A DNA stretch of 64,000 nt from Chloroflexota bacterium (GCA_023473795.1 JAMCYS010000086.1:62001-126000), one strand, 5' to 3'; counted from the first letter of the stretch, positions 28,201-35,571 are shown. Numbers and translations are program-made. Notes: generated by a model from the sequence alone, not told the origin.

Positions 28201-29425
28201 TGAGCAGTGCGGCCCGCGTTTGCGCCGTGATCTCGTTCTTGATCAGGTCGGCGCCGATGAAGTTGCCGACCAGGTAGCGGCCCGAGCCGGTTACGCCCGC
28301 GCCGCGCACTCGCACTTTGCCATCGACCTGCGGCGCCAGGGCCGCCATCACCTGTTTCACCGCCTCCAAGGGTTGGCCGGCGGTCATCAGGTAGTGCTTG
28401 GCCAGGACCTCACCCTCGGGAGTAACCACGGCCGCCTTGGTGCTCGTGGAGCCGACGTCCACGCCGACGTAGACGTCGACCAGCCCACCTCGGTTGTCCA
28501 GCTCTCGCGGCCGCCAGCCATCCGGGCTGGCGCTGGCGGCGAGTGAGCGGGCCACGTGGAACACCTCGCCTTCGCCCATGCGCTCCGGGCGCAGCGCCGA
28601 GGGTGCGGCTTTGGCCGAGCGCGCCAGCAAGGCCGCGCCGAGGGCTTCGCGCCCGGCAGGGTCGGACGGCACCAGCACGCTCGGGCCACCCAGAGCTTCG
28701 GCTAAAGCCCGGCGGACGCCCGAGTTGAGGGCCACTCCCCCCAGCAAATAGACCGCCGGCTGGAAGGTGTCCCGCCACTGGGCCAAGATCATCCGCGCCA
28801 CGCTGTCAGATAGACCTGCCAGCATAGCCGCGACCGGCCAGCCCTTCTGCTGCAAGTGGATCAAGTCGGACTTGGCGAAGACGCTGCAGCGAGCGGCGAT
28901 GCGGGGCGGCGCCTCTTGCCATTCCAGACTCTTGGGACCGAACTCCTCGATGGGGATGCCCAAACGGGATGCCTGCTGCTCCAGGAAACGCCCCGTGCCC
29001 GCCGCACAGAGAGGCGAGCGAGCCACGTGCCACGGCTGGCCCAGGCCTCCCTGCAGGCCCACGACGAAGGCGGACTGGCCGCCGATCGCGACAATCGTGC
29101 GCGCGTCGGCACTGTCCGCGAGCAGCCCGGCGATGGCCGAGAAGGGCGAGGAGAAAGTCAACCAACCAGCCTGCCCGGCGTAGAGGCCCCTACCAGAACC
29201 GCAGACCCCCGCGCCGCCAAGCGCCGCCAGATCCACCTGGCCCGAGGCACGGTCAAACAGAGCCGCCACGGCGGCGGCTGGACCGGTGTAGATGCGCTCG
29301 CAGTCGGCCCAACACTGCTGCCCGGCCACGTCCACGACGGCCAGGCGCGCGTTGACCGAGCCGATATCCAGGCCTAGAAAGTGGTGGGCGCCGCACCCCG
29401 GCTCCGATTCGCTCGCAGAAGACAA
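25265..29425 (-). CDS. Giant 2-hydroxyacyl-CoA dehydratase activase-like protein (two BcrAD/BadFG ATPase domains plus DUF2229)
   Basis: About 1386 residues. Two ASKHA-fold ATPase domains in tandem begin with LGLDIGSVNARLAVVD and, near residue 323, YVGVDVGSTSTKAAVV. Each carries the cluster motif CAAGTGxF (the second as KACAAGTGSFIDE), where HgdC/BcrA-type activases bind a [4Fe-4S] cluster between subunits. Then come a CHHCENSC cysteine knot, a DUF2229 region (YTDSCFPLKLLHGH) and a dehydratase-like half with GCGPNSIIQN, CLPFRDSLG and FGPCRLGKY. Such proteins drive ATP-dependent one-electron reductions in anaerobes. TTG 29425 with GGAGG close by is the likely start; GTG 29437 is the alternative. 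No hgdAB-type dehydratase subunits lie next to it. Confidence 0.88.
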   Translation of the reverse strand: MSSASESEPGCGAHHFLGLDIGSVNARLAVVDVAGQQCWADCERIYTGPAAAVAALFDRASGQVDLAALGGAGVCGSGRGLYAGQAGWLTFSSPFSAIAGLLADSADARTIVAIGGQSAFVVGLQGGLGQPWHVARSPLCAAGTGRFLEQQASRLGIPIEEFGPKSLEWQEAPPRIAARCSVFAKSDLIHLQQKGWPVAAMLAGLSDSVARMILAQWRDTFQPAVYLLGGVALNSGVRRALAEALGGPSVLVPSDPAGREALGAALLARSAKAAPSALRPERMGEGEVFHVARSLAASASPDGWRPRELDNRGGLVDVYVGVDVGSTSTKAAVVTPEGEVLAKHYLMTAGQPLEAVKQVMAALAPQVDGKVRVRGAGVTGSGRYLVGNFIGADLIKNEITAQTRAALLIDSAVDTVFELGGQDSKYVYLENGTVLDYQMNKACAAGTGSFIDELAEQLGVSTRTGEFARLAFSAPSQLDLGERCAAFMSQAVTSAQHGGVGLDVIAASLAVSLAKNYRSKVVGTSRVGKRVFLTGAVFYNQACVSAFQAEFPDRTFIVPVHKEVTGAIGAALLAKESLPEDNVSPFRGFTAIAEAGYKLSNFTCHHCENSCAISLMTTDDSRRLYYGSRCDRYDAAGGTGIKPTTPFSEREALLFADYDPGKGAGVSVGVPRALMTFDLAPLLLSFLNELGVEVSLSAGTNKQSIERSLEHAYTDSCFPLKLLHGHVAELLSHGVDFVLVPNAIRMGRKGGEEDQRYSCPLIQAAPYIIRSAFSLGDRVLDPIIDLSRGDEVWLDSCAAIAKRLGFDQARGRAAGRKALLRQQQFEEQLAEAGRRLLAELAADPQKIGVVLLSRAYNAQDAGANLGMAQELAKLGVVPIPLDYLPLASVDVGAISDRPYWNYERKLLAAAKLIAENPQLFGLFLSNFGCGPNSIIQNIVEDMMGAKPLGQIEVDEHAAEAGYVTRIEALVDTLRGYRRAGLAYGAQPADYARRVPTVIRAGETMLIPPMADHAAAVVAAMRAFGVQAELLPESDERSLALSRDVTSGKECLPFRDSLGVLLRAASDGALPKGARTLMAGSFGPCRLGKYAQEQQKILDELGIELTVLTTVSNNAYADLGLGTAFELLAWQGVVAVDQLQRLLWLTRPYERQKGETERVYRHYLDVIVGAVAARRPFAGHLREATAALLALRDPAPPRRPLVGINGEIYLRANRFCNKDLVGLCEANGLEVEVAPMSEWMKYVSLRNLEDGWQNRDLGRTLRGGLRKLAMDYFDGRVFGWCREALPEPEPSTRDLLDASAEYLPSRNGSEAVLSLGSGLRQMRNPHFAGVISVMPHGCMPGGIVAALAEQVSKRYGHKPWISLTFDGFADRVNPERVADLAEQVRQR

Positions 29426-29504
29426 GGCTACCTCCACCTGCGGACGGACAAAGCTGCCGGCGGCGGACCAGACAGCCGTCGGCGGCCCACTCTTGGGCTA
29501 GCCT

Positions 29505-29532
29505 ATTATAGCAGGGCGGCGGGTTCGGGCAA
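29505..29532 (-). promoter_or_regulatory. Extended -10 promoter of the giant activase gene
   Basis: Minus strand TTGCCC (29532-29527), a 16-base spacer and TATAAT (29510-29505), preceded by TGC as an extended -10. It lies in the 391-base gap 29438-29828. Apart from the KGG terminator, the rest of that gap shows no gene or RNA that I can support. Confidence 0.6.
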
Positions 29533-29728
29533 CCGTGCCGGCGTTGACCAGTGGACCGGCGTCCCAACTGGCTAGTTCGCGCGGACTAACCTCGACGTGG
29601 CACAGCTAGACCCCGCGTGTGGCCGGGTGTGGCGCTGGCACTTATGCTGTTGGGATTGAACTACCTCGCGGACGCCCTTCGCGAAGATCTCGACCCGCGA
29701 CGCATAAACGTCGCCTGAAGACAGCAAA

Positions 29729-29754
29729 GCGCCCCGGCGAATTCGCCGGGGCGC
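29729..29754 (-). terminator. Terminator downstream of the KGG gene
   Basis: A 26-base perfect palindrome (29729-29754, centre GAATTC) is followed on the minus strand by TTTG. It lies 75 bases past the KGG gene stop. Confidence 0.65.
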
Positions 29755-29828
29755 CTGATCTGAGCCATCAGATGGCTGAACGATCAGCAGGTGCAATTCC
29801 CCTCCTGCATCCAGCCCTGGGCCGCTGC

Positions 29829-30173
29829 TTACTCGGTCTTGGCAGCCTCACGAGCACGCTGTGCTGCCAGCTTGCGCGCCTCGCCGCCACGCCGGCCGAT
29901 CTCGGCGTAGAACTCGGGGCCCCTCGACTCCAAAAGGCTCTCGCCACCCTTGCGGCCGATCTCGGCGTAGAACTCCAGGCCGTGTCGCGCCTTCACAGTT
30001 GAACCGCCCTTGCGGCCGATGGCCTCGTAGAAAGCCTTACCCTTCACTTCGGACACCGCCGCGCCGCCCTTGCGACCTATGCGCCGGTAGTGCTCGTCGC
30101 CGTACCGTTCCTTGGTGGTCATACCGCCCCTGCGGCCGGCCTCCCGAACGGTCATTTCCTTCTCACCTTCCAT
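29829..30173 (-). CDS. KGG-repeat stress-induced protein (GsiB-like)
   Basis: A very hydrophilic 114-residue protein made of about five tandem units of 20-21 residues, each ending in (I)GRKGG or GRRGG with aromatic spacing such as EFYAEIGRKGGE. This is the KGG repeat of general-stress/desiccation proteins like Bacillus GsiB. They are thought to be intrinsically disordered hydrophilins that protect against water stress; no enzymatic role is known. The gene stands alone with its own terminator. An AT-rich tract near 30245-30270 probably holds its promoter, but no clean consensus was seen. Confidence 0.9.
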   Translation of the reverse strand: MEGEKEMTVREAGRRGGMTTKERYGDEHYRRIGRKGGAAVSEVKGKAFYEAIGRKGGSTVKARHGLEFYAEIGRKGGESLLESRGPEFYAEIGRRGGEARKLAAQRAREAAKTE

Positions 30174-30419
30174 GATATCGCTCCTCTCGTCCTTTCTGCC
30201 CGCACCGTCCGGCGAGCCTTCGCCGCCCGGCCACAGTTCCTATCGGTAGCTAAATATAGCATAAAACTGGTCAAACTGCCAGGGGCTCAATCCGATGCCA
30301 GAAGGCCAACCCTCCAGCCCCCAGCCGGTTGAAGGCGTGCTCTGCCAATTGCTGCTATTCTACCACAACCGACTTGCCAATGGGTAGTCAAGAGAGGCAG
30401 GGATCGGGCTCAGGGGGAG

Positions 30420-31922
30420 CTAGATGCCAAGCGAGATCTTGTGCCGGGGCCGCCGCGACCGCTCTTCCTTCGCCAGGGACGCACGCCGTCGCATCGCCTT
30501 CTCAGCAGGGACCTCGCTGCTCTTGGCCACTGTCGGCCAGAGGGAACCACCTATCGGCACCCCGTCGATGACCTCCGGCCGGCCGAGGCCGCGTCGAGCC
30601 ATCTCGGCGCCGCCGGCAACGCTGAGCGTGATCTCCACCCCCGCGTCCTCCGGGAGCGCGGCGCGCACGGCGTCGGCAATCATCTGGTACACGAGCGGAC
30701 TGACGGCCGGCCTTTCTACCTCGCCGTCCCCCAGGCGGATGTGGGTGTGGCCGACTCCGGAGCCCGCCTGCAGATGAATACCTTGCTTGGGGGCAGATCG
30801 GGCCTCCGCCCGCACCTGGTGAGCGATGTTGCCGGGGCTGGCCGCCGGGTCGCTCGCCGCGGTGGCCACCGCCACCCGGTGCTCCTCGAAGTCGGTTTCC
30901 CCTATGCCAGATACGGGCACGCGGACTACCGCCCCAACCGGCGAGCGCAGCTCTACGTCGGGCATCGTGCGACCGTTGAACAGCAACTCTACCGACGCCA
31001 GACTCGCCGCCGCCGCCGCGGCACCTACCGACACCGGGATGTTCTTGGCCACCCCGGCCACGTGACCGTCGGGACGCCTATGAATGCTCTCACCCGTTAT
31101 CCCGGCATCTTCTAGGTCGGTCGGTTCGTCAAGCGTGAAGGGCAGACCGTCCAGCGAGTAGCCTAGCTCCTGGCCCATGAGCTTCAGTGCCTGCGCCGCG
31201 CGTGGCAGCCGTAGCTCGCTTTCGCGGATGAGGCGCGACTGGGCGAACACTTCGTCGGGCGTGCCGCTGGCGACAATGTGCCCGTGACGCAACACATACA
31301 CCAGGTCGGCGTATCTGGGCACGAAGTCTATGTCGTGGGTCGCCATCACAACGGTCACTCCCTGACCCACCTTCAGGCGGTAGAGCAGGTCCATCATGCG
31401 GCTGGCGCCCATCGGGTCGAGTCCGGCCGTCGGCTCGTCGAGGATGATTATCGACGGCTGCAGAGCCAGCACGCCTGCCAGAGACACCCGTCGCTTCTGA
31501 CCGAAGCTGAGGGCGTGGATTGGCCGGCGCTCCAGGCCCGGCAAGCCCACCAGTTCGAGGCACTTCTTGACCCGCGACTCGATCTCTGTGGGTGGCACCC
31601 CCATGTTGCGGGGCCCAAAAGCCACATCCTCGCCCACGGTGGCCGCGAAAAGTTGATCGTTGGGATCCTGGAAGACAAACCCCAGGGAACGGTATAGCCA
31701 GGTCAAGTCGCCTTTGCCCACCTCACGACCGCTCACCAGCACTCTCCCCGAGGCGGGGTGCAGGCTGCCGCTGAAGTGGCGAAACAGCGTCGTCTTGCCC
31801 GATCCGTTCGGCCCGAGGAGGAGTACGAACTGGCCATCGCCGGCCACGAAGTTGACGTTTTCCAGCGCCTTCACGCCGGTGGGGTAGACGTAGGTTAGGT
31901 CGATCGTCTCCAGCTTGCCCAT
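30420..31922 (-). CDS. cbiO: Cobalt/nickel ECF transporter ATPase (CbiO) fused to a degenerate CbiD domain
   Basis: 500 residues. Residues 1-235 are a complete ECF-type ATPase: Walker A GPNGSGKTT (37-45), Q-loop FQDPNDQLF (84-92), signature LSFGQ (138-142), Walker B IIILDEP (158-164) and switch His196. It should energise the CbiM/N/Q importer encoded upstream. From about residue 292 the sequence follows CbiD, the cobalt-precorrin-5B C1-methyltransferase, in order: an Ala-rich helix, VATAASDPAASPGN, GIHLQAGSGVGHT, AVSPLVYQMI, GVEITLSVAGGAEMAR, IDGVPIGGS. The catalytic-type signatures of CbiD (TTGTCAAAA, KDAGDDPDVTHG, NPVPRRMI) are altered, so methyltransferase activity is doubtful. A regulatory, corrinoid-sensing or structural role is possible. 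No other cobalamin-synthesis genes are nearby. Confidence 0.88.
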   Translation of the reverse strand: MGKLETIDLTYVYPTGVKALENVNFVAGDGQFVLLLGPNGSGKTTLFRHFSGSLHPASGRVLVSGREVGKGDLTWLYRSLGFVFQDPNDQLFAATVGEDVAFGPRNMGVPPTEIESRVKKCLELVGLPGLERRPIHALSFGQKRRVSLAGVLALQPSIIILDEPTAGLDPMGASRMMDLLYRLKVGQGVTVVMATHDIDFVPRYADLVYVLRHGHIVASGTPDEVFAQSRLIRESELRLPRAAQALKLMGQELGYSLDGLPFTLDEPTDLEDAGITGESIHRRPDGHVAGVAKNIPVSVGAAAAAASLASVELLFNGRTMPDVELRSPVGAVVRVPVSGIGETDFEEHRVAVATAASDPAASPGNIAHQVRAEARSAPKQGIHLQAGSGVGHTHIRLGDGEVERPAVSPLVYQMIADAVRAALPEDAGVEITLSVAGGAEMARRGLGRPEVIDGVPIGGSLWPTVAKSSEVPAEKAMRRRASLAKEERSRRPRHKISLGI

Positions 31923-31955
31923 CTCACTCCTCCACGCTCAACTATTGCCCCTGGC

Positions 31956-32801
31956 CTAGACAAGTAGACCCAAACCCAGTGCCGCCGCCAGGCCCAGCGC
32001 CACCCAGAACAGCGCTTTGACGTCAGTTGAGGTGAACCCGGCCTCACCCGCTGGCACGGGTAGGTCACCCCTGTATCCTCGCAGCAGCATCGCTTGGTAT
32101 ACGCGCTCTGCTCGGTCATAGGAGTTGACGACGACCATGCCGCCCAGAATGCCGTAGGAGCGCATGCTGTTGCGCCAGGTGCTGTGGCCGAGTCTGGTCT
32201 TCTGGGCCTCGCGGATGCGCTCAGCTTCCTCAGCCAAAAGGAAGACGTAGCGGTAGGTCAGGGCGGCGATCTCCACGACAATGGGGGGCACCCGCAGCCA
32301 GGCTGCCGTCGCCAGCATCCCGGTCATCGGCGTCGTCATGCTGACAACCAGAACCGCCGCCGTGCCGCCAATCACCCGGCTGGCTATGGTCAAGCCATGC
32401 GCCAGCCCCTCTGCGCTGGCCACCGCCGGTCCCAGCGTGAACAGCGGCGTCTGACCGGTAAGGAATACCTGGGTGAGAAACGCCACCGCCGCGAAGTACC
32501 AGGGCACCAGCAACCGGGTGGTGACGGTCCGTCCCGCTATCCCGGCCCTGAGCAAGAGAGCGACCGCCACTAAGAATATCACAAATCCGGTCAGCGGCGA
32601 GGGAGCAACCAGGTTGACGAGCAACGCCGCCGCGAGAGCGATCAACTTTGCCCGTGGGCCGACCCCTCCCAGCGCCTTCTCCCGGTCCAGCACCTGTTCG
32701 TCCTCGGTCGCGACCTCGGCAAACTCGTTGTGTTCGTGGCTGTGACCGAAGCCCAGTCCGTGGCCCGCGTGCCGGTGTTCGTGTTCGTGGTGATTAGGCA
32801 T
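31956..32801 (-). CDS. cbiQ: ECF transporter transmembrane subunit CbiQ with His-rich N-terminus
   Basis: A 281-residue transmembrane component of a cobalt or nickel ECF importer. Six or so membrane segments are followed by the cytoplasmic coupling motifs of the EcfT family (LRVPPIVVEIAALTYRYVFLL; RAERVYQAMLLRGYRG). I start at ATG 32801, which has GGAGG six bases before it and begins one base after the CbiN-like stop, so translation is coupled. The first ~24 residues contain nine His (MPNHHEHEHRHAGHG..GHSHEH), an unusual cytoplasmic metal-binding tail. A longer frame to 32912 would overlap the upstream gene and is rejected. Confidence 0.9.
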   Translation of the reverse strand: MPNHHEHEHRHAGHGLGFGHSHEHNEFAEVATEDEQVLDREKALGGVGPRAKLIALAAALLVNLVAPSPLTGFVIFLVAVALLLRAGIAGRTVTTRLLVPWYFAAVAFLTQVFLTGQTPLFTLGPAVASAEGLAHGLTIASRVIGGTAAVLVVSMTTPMTGMLATAAWLRVPPIVVEIAALTYRYVFLLAEEAERIREAQKTRLGHSTWRNSMRSYGILGGMVVVNSYDRAERVYQAMLLRGYRGDLPVPAGEAGFTSTDVKALFWVALGLAAALGLGLLV

Positions 32802-32802
32802 C

Positions 32803-33120
32803 CTAGGCCTCCTTGCGGTCCGAGGCCTTTTTCTGCCCTTCCCGCTGTTCCTGGGCGGGAGTACCGAAAAGAGAGCGCCAGGAATAGCCGACAATGAACC
32901 CCCCAATCGCACCGGCGATGGTGAACATGAAGAGCTGCAAGTCGCCGGTGACGTTGATCAGAGGGTTGGCCACCGTACCGCCCATTTGCTGAGCTCGGGT
33001 TTGCACCACGGACACGTCCACCCCTTCCCACTGGCTGGGAATGAACAAGGACACTAGGACCATAGCGGCCAGCAGGACACCGGCCAGCATGAGTGCTCTC
33101 TTACCAGTCATCTGCCTCAC
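32803..33120 (-). CDS. CbiN-like small membrane subunit of the cobalt/nickel importer
   Basis: 105 residues with two membrane helices (about 10-27 and 60-82) separated by a short extracytoplasmic loop, then a charged tail. The topology, position between CbiM and CbiQ, and the second helix LQLFMFTIAGAIGGFIVGY echo CbiN, whose typical second helix reads IESLLF..GAGxIGY. The loop lacks the usual CbiN sequence, so this is a remote homologue or a functional replacement. It is co-transcribed between cbiM (17 bases upstream) and cbiQ (1 base downstream). Confidence 0.68.
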   Translation of the reverse strand: MRQMTGKRALMLAGVLLAAMVLVSLFIPSQWEGVDVSVVQTRAQQMGGTVANPLINVTGDLQLFMFTIAGAIGGFIVGYSWRSLFGTPAQEQREGQKKASDRKEA

Positions 33121-33137
33121 CCCTTCTGCGTCATCCC

Positions 33138-33809
33138 TTAGCTCTCAGCCCGAACGGGTATGCCCAAGCGCGCCGCCAGGTCGGGCCGGCGCTCGCGGAT
33201 GAAATTGAACAGACCGACGGTGAACAGGCCGTCCAAGACAATGAGTAGCACCAGGCTCGGCAGGAAGAGGACGAATGTCGCTATCGTCATGTCAATTATC
33301 GAGCGGTCGCCGTGCAGGGCGACAGCCATCGTCGCCGACGTCGCGAAATAGACCGTCAGATCGGCCACGGCACCGGCCAGAGCCAGACCGACCCACAGAG
33401 GCAAGTTAGACCGCTTGAAGACCAGGTAGATGCCGTAACCCGTGAAACCGCCGAAAACGCCCATGTTGAGGGTGTTGGCGCCCCAAGAGGAGATGCCCCC
33501 GTGCGCCATGAATAGAGCCTGGAGCATCAGCACGATCCCGGTGACGGTCGCCGCCGCCCAGGGACCGAGTAAGATGGCCGCGATGGCTATGGCCGTCGGG
33601 TGGGCGCTGCTACCCGATACGGGAGAGGGAATCGGTAGTGCCGAGATGACAAAGACCGCCGCCGAGACCAGCCCAATTATCGGTTTGACGGCTGGATCCT
33701 CATCAACCTTCTTTTTGATCTCGGATACGCCCTTGGCAACGAACGGCACAACCGCCACTGTGGTCGCGGCCGCCACGGGCAGCGTCAGGATACCTTCAGA
33801 GATATGCAT
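33138..33809 (-). CDS. cbiM: Cobalt/nickel ECF transporter substrate-binding subunit CbiM
   Basis: The 223-residue S-component of a CbiMNQO/NikMNQO importer. It begins MHISEG, in which Met1 and His2 provide the conserved N-terminal metal site. Other family motifs are SGSSAHPTAIAIAAILLGPWAA near residue 66 and FMAHGGISSWGANTLNMG near residue 100. Seven membrane segments are predicted. It is the first gene of the operon cbiM - cbiN-like - cbiQ - cbiO(cbiD). The metal may be cobalt or nickel: a LarA-like Ni enzyme in the same window would benefit from nickel, whereas the CbiD-like tail argues for cobalt. Confidence 0.93.
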   Translation of the reverse strand: MHISEGILTLPVAAATTVAVVPFVAKGVSEIKKKVDEDPAVKPIIGLVSAAVFVISALPIPSPVSGSSAHPTAIAIAAILLGPWAAATVTGIVLMLQALFMAHGGISSWGANTLNMGVFGGFTGYGIYLVFKRSNLPLWVGLALAGAVADLTVYFATSATMAVALHGDRSIIDMTIATFVLFLPSLVLLIVLDGLFTVGLFNFIRERRPDLAARLGIPVRAES

Positions 33810-33993
33810 TGTGGATGCCTCCCAACTCTTTCCTCAGCTGGGTGAGCGTTGACTGGCTATCTTGCCCAGACCCCTGATCGGTCGGCGTCTGGCTATTAGG
33901 CTGCCACACCCAGGACGCCATATAAGCAATTCCCGTGCCAGTCTCCCGCCAGAACGAGCGTCCGGTGGTCAATCTTAAGCTGGATTCATTATA
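33810..33993 (-). promoter_or_regulatory. Promoter and long structured leader of the cobalt/nickel importer operon
   Basis: Minus strand TATAAT (33993-33988) would start a leader of roughly 170 bases before cbiM, much longer than other leaders here. Within it CTGGGTG and CACCCAG (33838-33844 and 33906-33912) can close a domain that contains a CCAGAC/GTCTGG hairpin (33866-33871 with 33887-33892). A B12-box-like AGCCAGACGCC occurs but the rest of the cobalamin riboswitch core is absent. A metal-responsive leader is possible but not shown. Confidence 0.3.
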
Positions 33994-34102
33994 AATCGTA
34001 GCAGGTTCGACCCGGTGACCGTCGGCGGGCCAATCGTTGACCCCAACCAGAACGAGCTGCTACGATGCCGAACGACTCATTTCTTGGTGGAGGTATCGAG
34101 GC

Positions 34103-35359
34103 GTGCGCTCACTGCCTCTGGGCGGGTCGTGGCGACACGGCGATTTCCGGCGCCTCTGGGCTGGGCAGACGATCTCCCAATTCGGCAGCCAGGTCACTCT
34201 GCTGGCCCTGCCTCTGGTTGCCGCCGTCTTATTGGAAGCCAGTCCCTTCGAGATGGGCTTGCTCGCCGCGCTCGAGATGGCGCCATTTCTGCTGGTGGGG
34301 CTGCCCGCCGGGGTCTGGGTCGACCGTTGGCCCCGCCGTCCCGTCCTCATTGTCGGCGATGTGGGACGGGCGCTCGTACTGGCGAGCGTGCCATTGGCTT
34401 ATGTGCTGGGCCGGCTGAGTCTGCCGCAACTTTACCTAGTGGCTTTCGTATCCGGCACGCTAACCGTGTTCTTCGACGTCGCCTACATGTCGTACCTGCC
34501 GTCCCTCATGACACGCGATCGCTTGGTGGAGGGCAACAGCAAACTGGAGACCACCCGGGCAGCGGCTCAGATCGGCGGTCCCGGCCTGGCTGGGGTGCTC
34601 ATCCAGGCCTTCTCGGCGCCCGTGGCGATAGCGGCGGATGCTGTATCGTTTGTGATCTCCGCGGCATTCTGCCTGGCGATTAGCAGTAAGGAGAAACTGC
34701 CAAGTAGAGAGGCAATGGGCAAGCGAGTCGGTATGGGGACGGAAATCGGCGATGGGCTATCGTTCGTGCTGAGCCACCCGCTACTGCGCGCCATCGCCAC
34801 CACGACGGCCCTGGCGAACCTCTCCGCTTCGGCCATCATGGCCCTCTATGTGTTGTTTGCCGTGCGCGAACTCGGCCTTGAGGCAGGAATGCTCGGACTG
34901 ATATTCGGTCTAGCCAACTTCGGTTTCCTAGTGGGGGCGCTGCTGGCAGAGCAAACTGCACGCCGAGTGGGGGTCGGGCCAACCATCGTTGCCAGTTCGC
35001 TCTTGAGCGCTCTCGGTCTGCTCCTCGTCCCGCTGGCGGCCCGAAGCAACGCCATCGCGGTGCTTATTGCCTCAGGGCTGATCGCCAGCCTGGCCGTGCC
35101 CATCTACAACATCAACCAGGTTAGCCTCCGGCAGGCGATTTGTCCCCAGCGCCTGCAGGGGCGTATGAACGCCACAATGCGCTTCCTCGTCTGGGGAACC
35201 ATGCCTCTCGGCTCCCTTCTCGGCGGGATGCTGGGAGAGGCGCTAGGGCTGCGAGCTGCTCTTGCCGTTGTCGCTTTGCTGGGTCTTTCCTGCTTCCTGC
35301 CTGTCCTCTTCTCCCCAGTCCACTCACTGCAGCAGCAGCCGGAACCGCTGCCGGACTAG
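34103..35359 (+). CDS. Major facilitator superfamily exporter (EntS-like)
   Basis: A 418-residue transporter with about twelve membrane segments. The short N-terminus GDFRRLWAGQTISQFGSQVT is typical of the MFS_3/EntS group of exporters. The loop-2 motif appears as GVWVDRWPRRPVLIVGD near residue 73, and NQVSLRQAICPQRLQGRMNATMRFLVWG near residue 340 is the matching segment of the second half. I start at GTG 34103, with GGAGGT eight bases upstream; an in-frame ATG-less extension to 34037 has no ribosome site. It is divergent from the cobalt/nickel importer. Substrate unknown (drug- or siderophore-like compounds are typical). Confidence 0.88.
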   Translation: MRSLPLGGSWRHGDFRRLWAGQTISQFGSQVTLLALPLVAAVLLEASPFEMGLLAALEMAPFLLVGLPAGVWVDRWPRRPVLIVGDVGRALVLASVPLAYVLGRLSLPQLYLVAFVSGTLTVFFDVAYMSYLPSLMTRDRLVEGNSKLETTRAAAQIGGPGLAGVLIQAFSAPVAIAADAVSFVISAAFCLAISSKEKLPSREAMGKRVGMGTEIGDGLSFVLSHPLLRAIATTTALANLSASAIMALYVLFAVRELGLEAGMLGLIFGLANFGFLVGALLAEQTARRVGVGPTIVASSLLSALGLLLVPLAARSNAIAVLIASGLIASLAVPIYNINQVSLRQAICPQRLQGRMNATMRFLVWGTMPLGSLLGGMLGEALGLRAALAVVALLGLSCFLPVLFSPVHSLQQQPEPLPD

Positions 35360-35517
35360 GCCCCAGCCGCCAACGGCCGGCAGGACCGATCGCTCTGCGC
35401 CCGGCGGCGAGCACCTTCGACCCTAATCTTGTCCTGGTCGTAGAGGCCTGCCGCGGTACGACTCGCCCGTGAACTGCCTTCAAGCAAAAGCGGTAAGAGG
35501 CGCAGCCGACCGGGGAG

Positions 35518-35551
35518 TGCTATACTGGTCGCCGGTTTGCCGGCGACCAGT
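35518..35551 (+). promoter_or_regulatory. Extended -10 promoter overlapped by a 28-base perfect hairpin
   Basis: TG (35518-35519), one base, then TATACT (35521-35526) forms an extended -10. The hairpin ACTGGTCGCCGG / CCGGCGACCAGT (35524-35535 and 35540-35551, loop TTTG) begins in the -10 and covers the start site and early leader of the first GT39-like gene. It may be an operator or a 5'-stabilising stem. Confidence 0.45.
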
Positions 35552-35571
35552 ACTGATCCCGAGAAGGTGAG

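Noticed and set aside
27248-28546. Plus-strand open frame of 432 codons inside the giant activase
   Set aside because: Antisense to well-conserved ATPase and cluster motifs; its translation is rich in Arg/Gly/His and has no recognisable domain.
29600-29720. tRNA-like segment (GTTCAATCCCAAC on the minus strand)
   Set aside because: No acceptor, D-arm or anticodon stem can be folded around it.
33860-33990. Cobalamin riboswitch upstream of cbiM
   Set aside because: An AGCCAGACGCC stretch resembles a B12 box and GGGAA occurs upstream, but the GGUGxxAAUCC and CCGCxACUGU core elements are missing.
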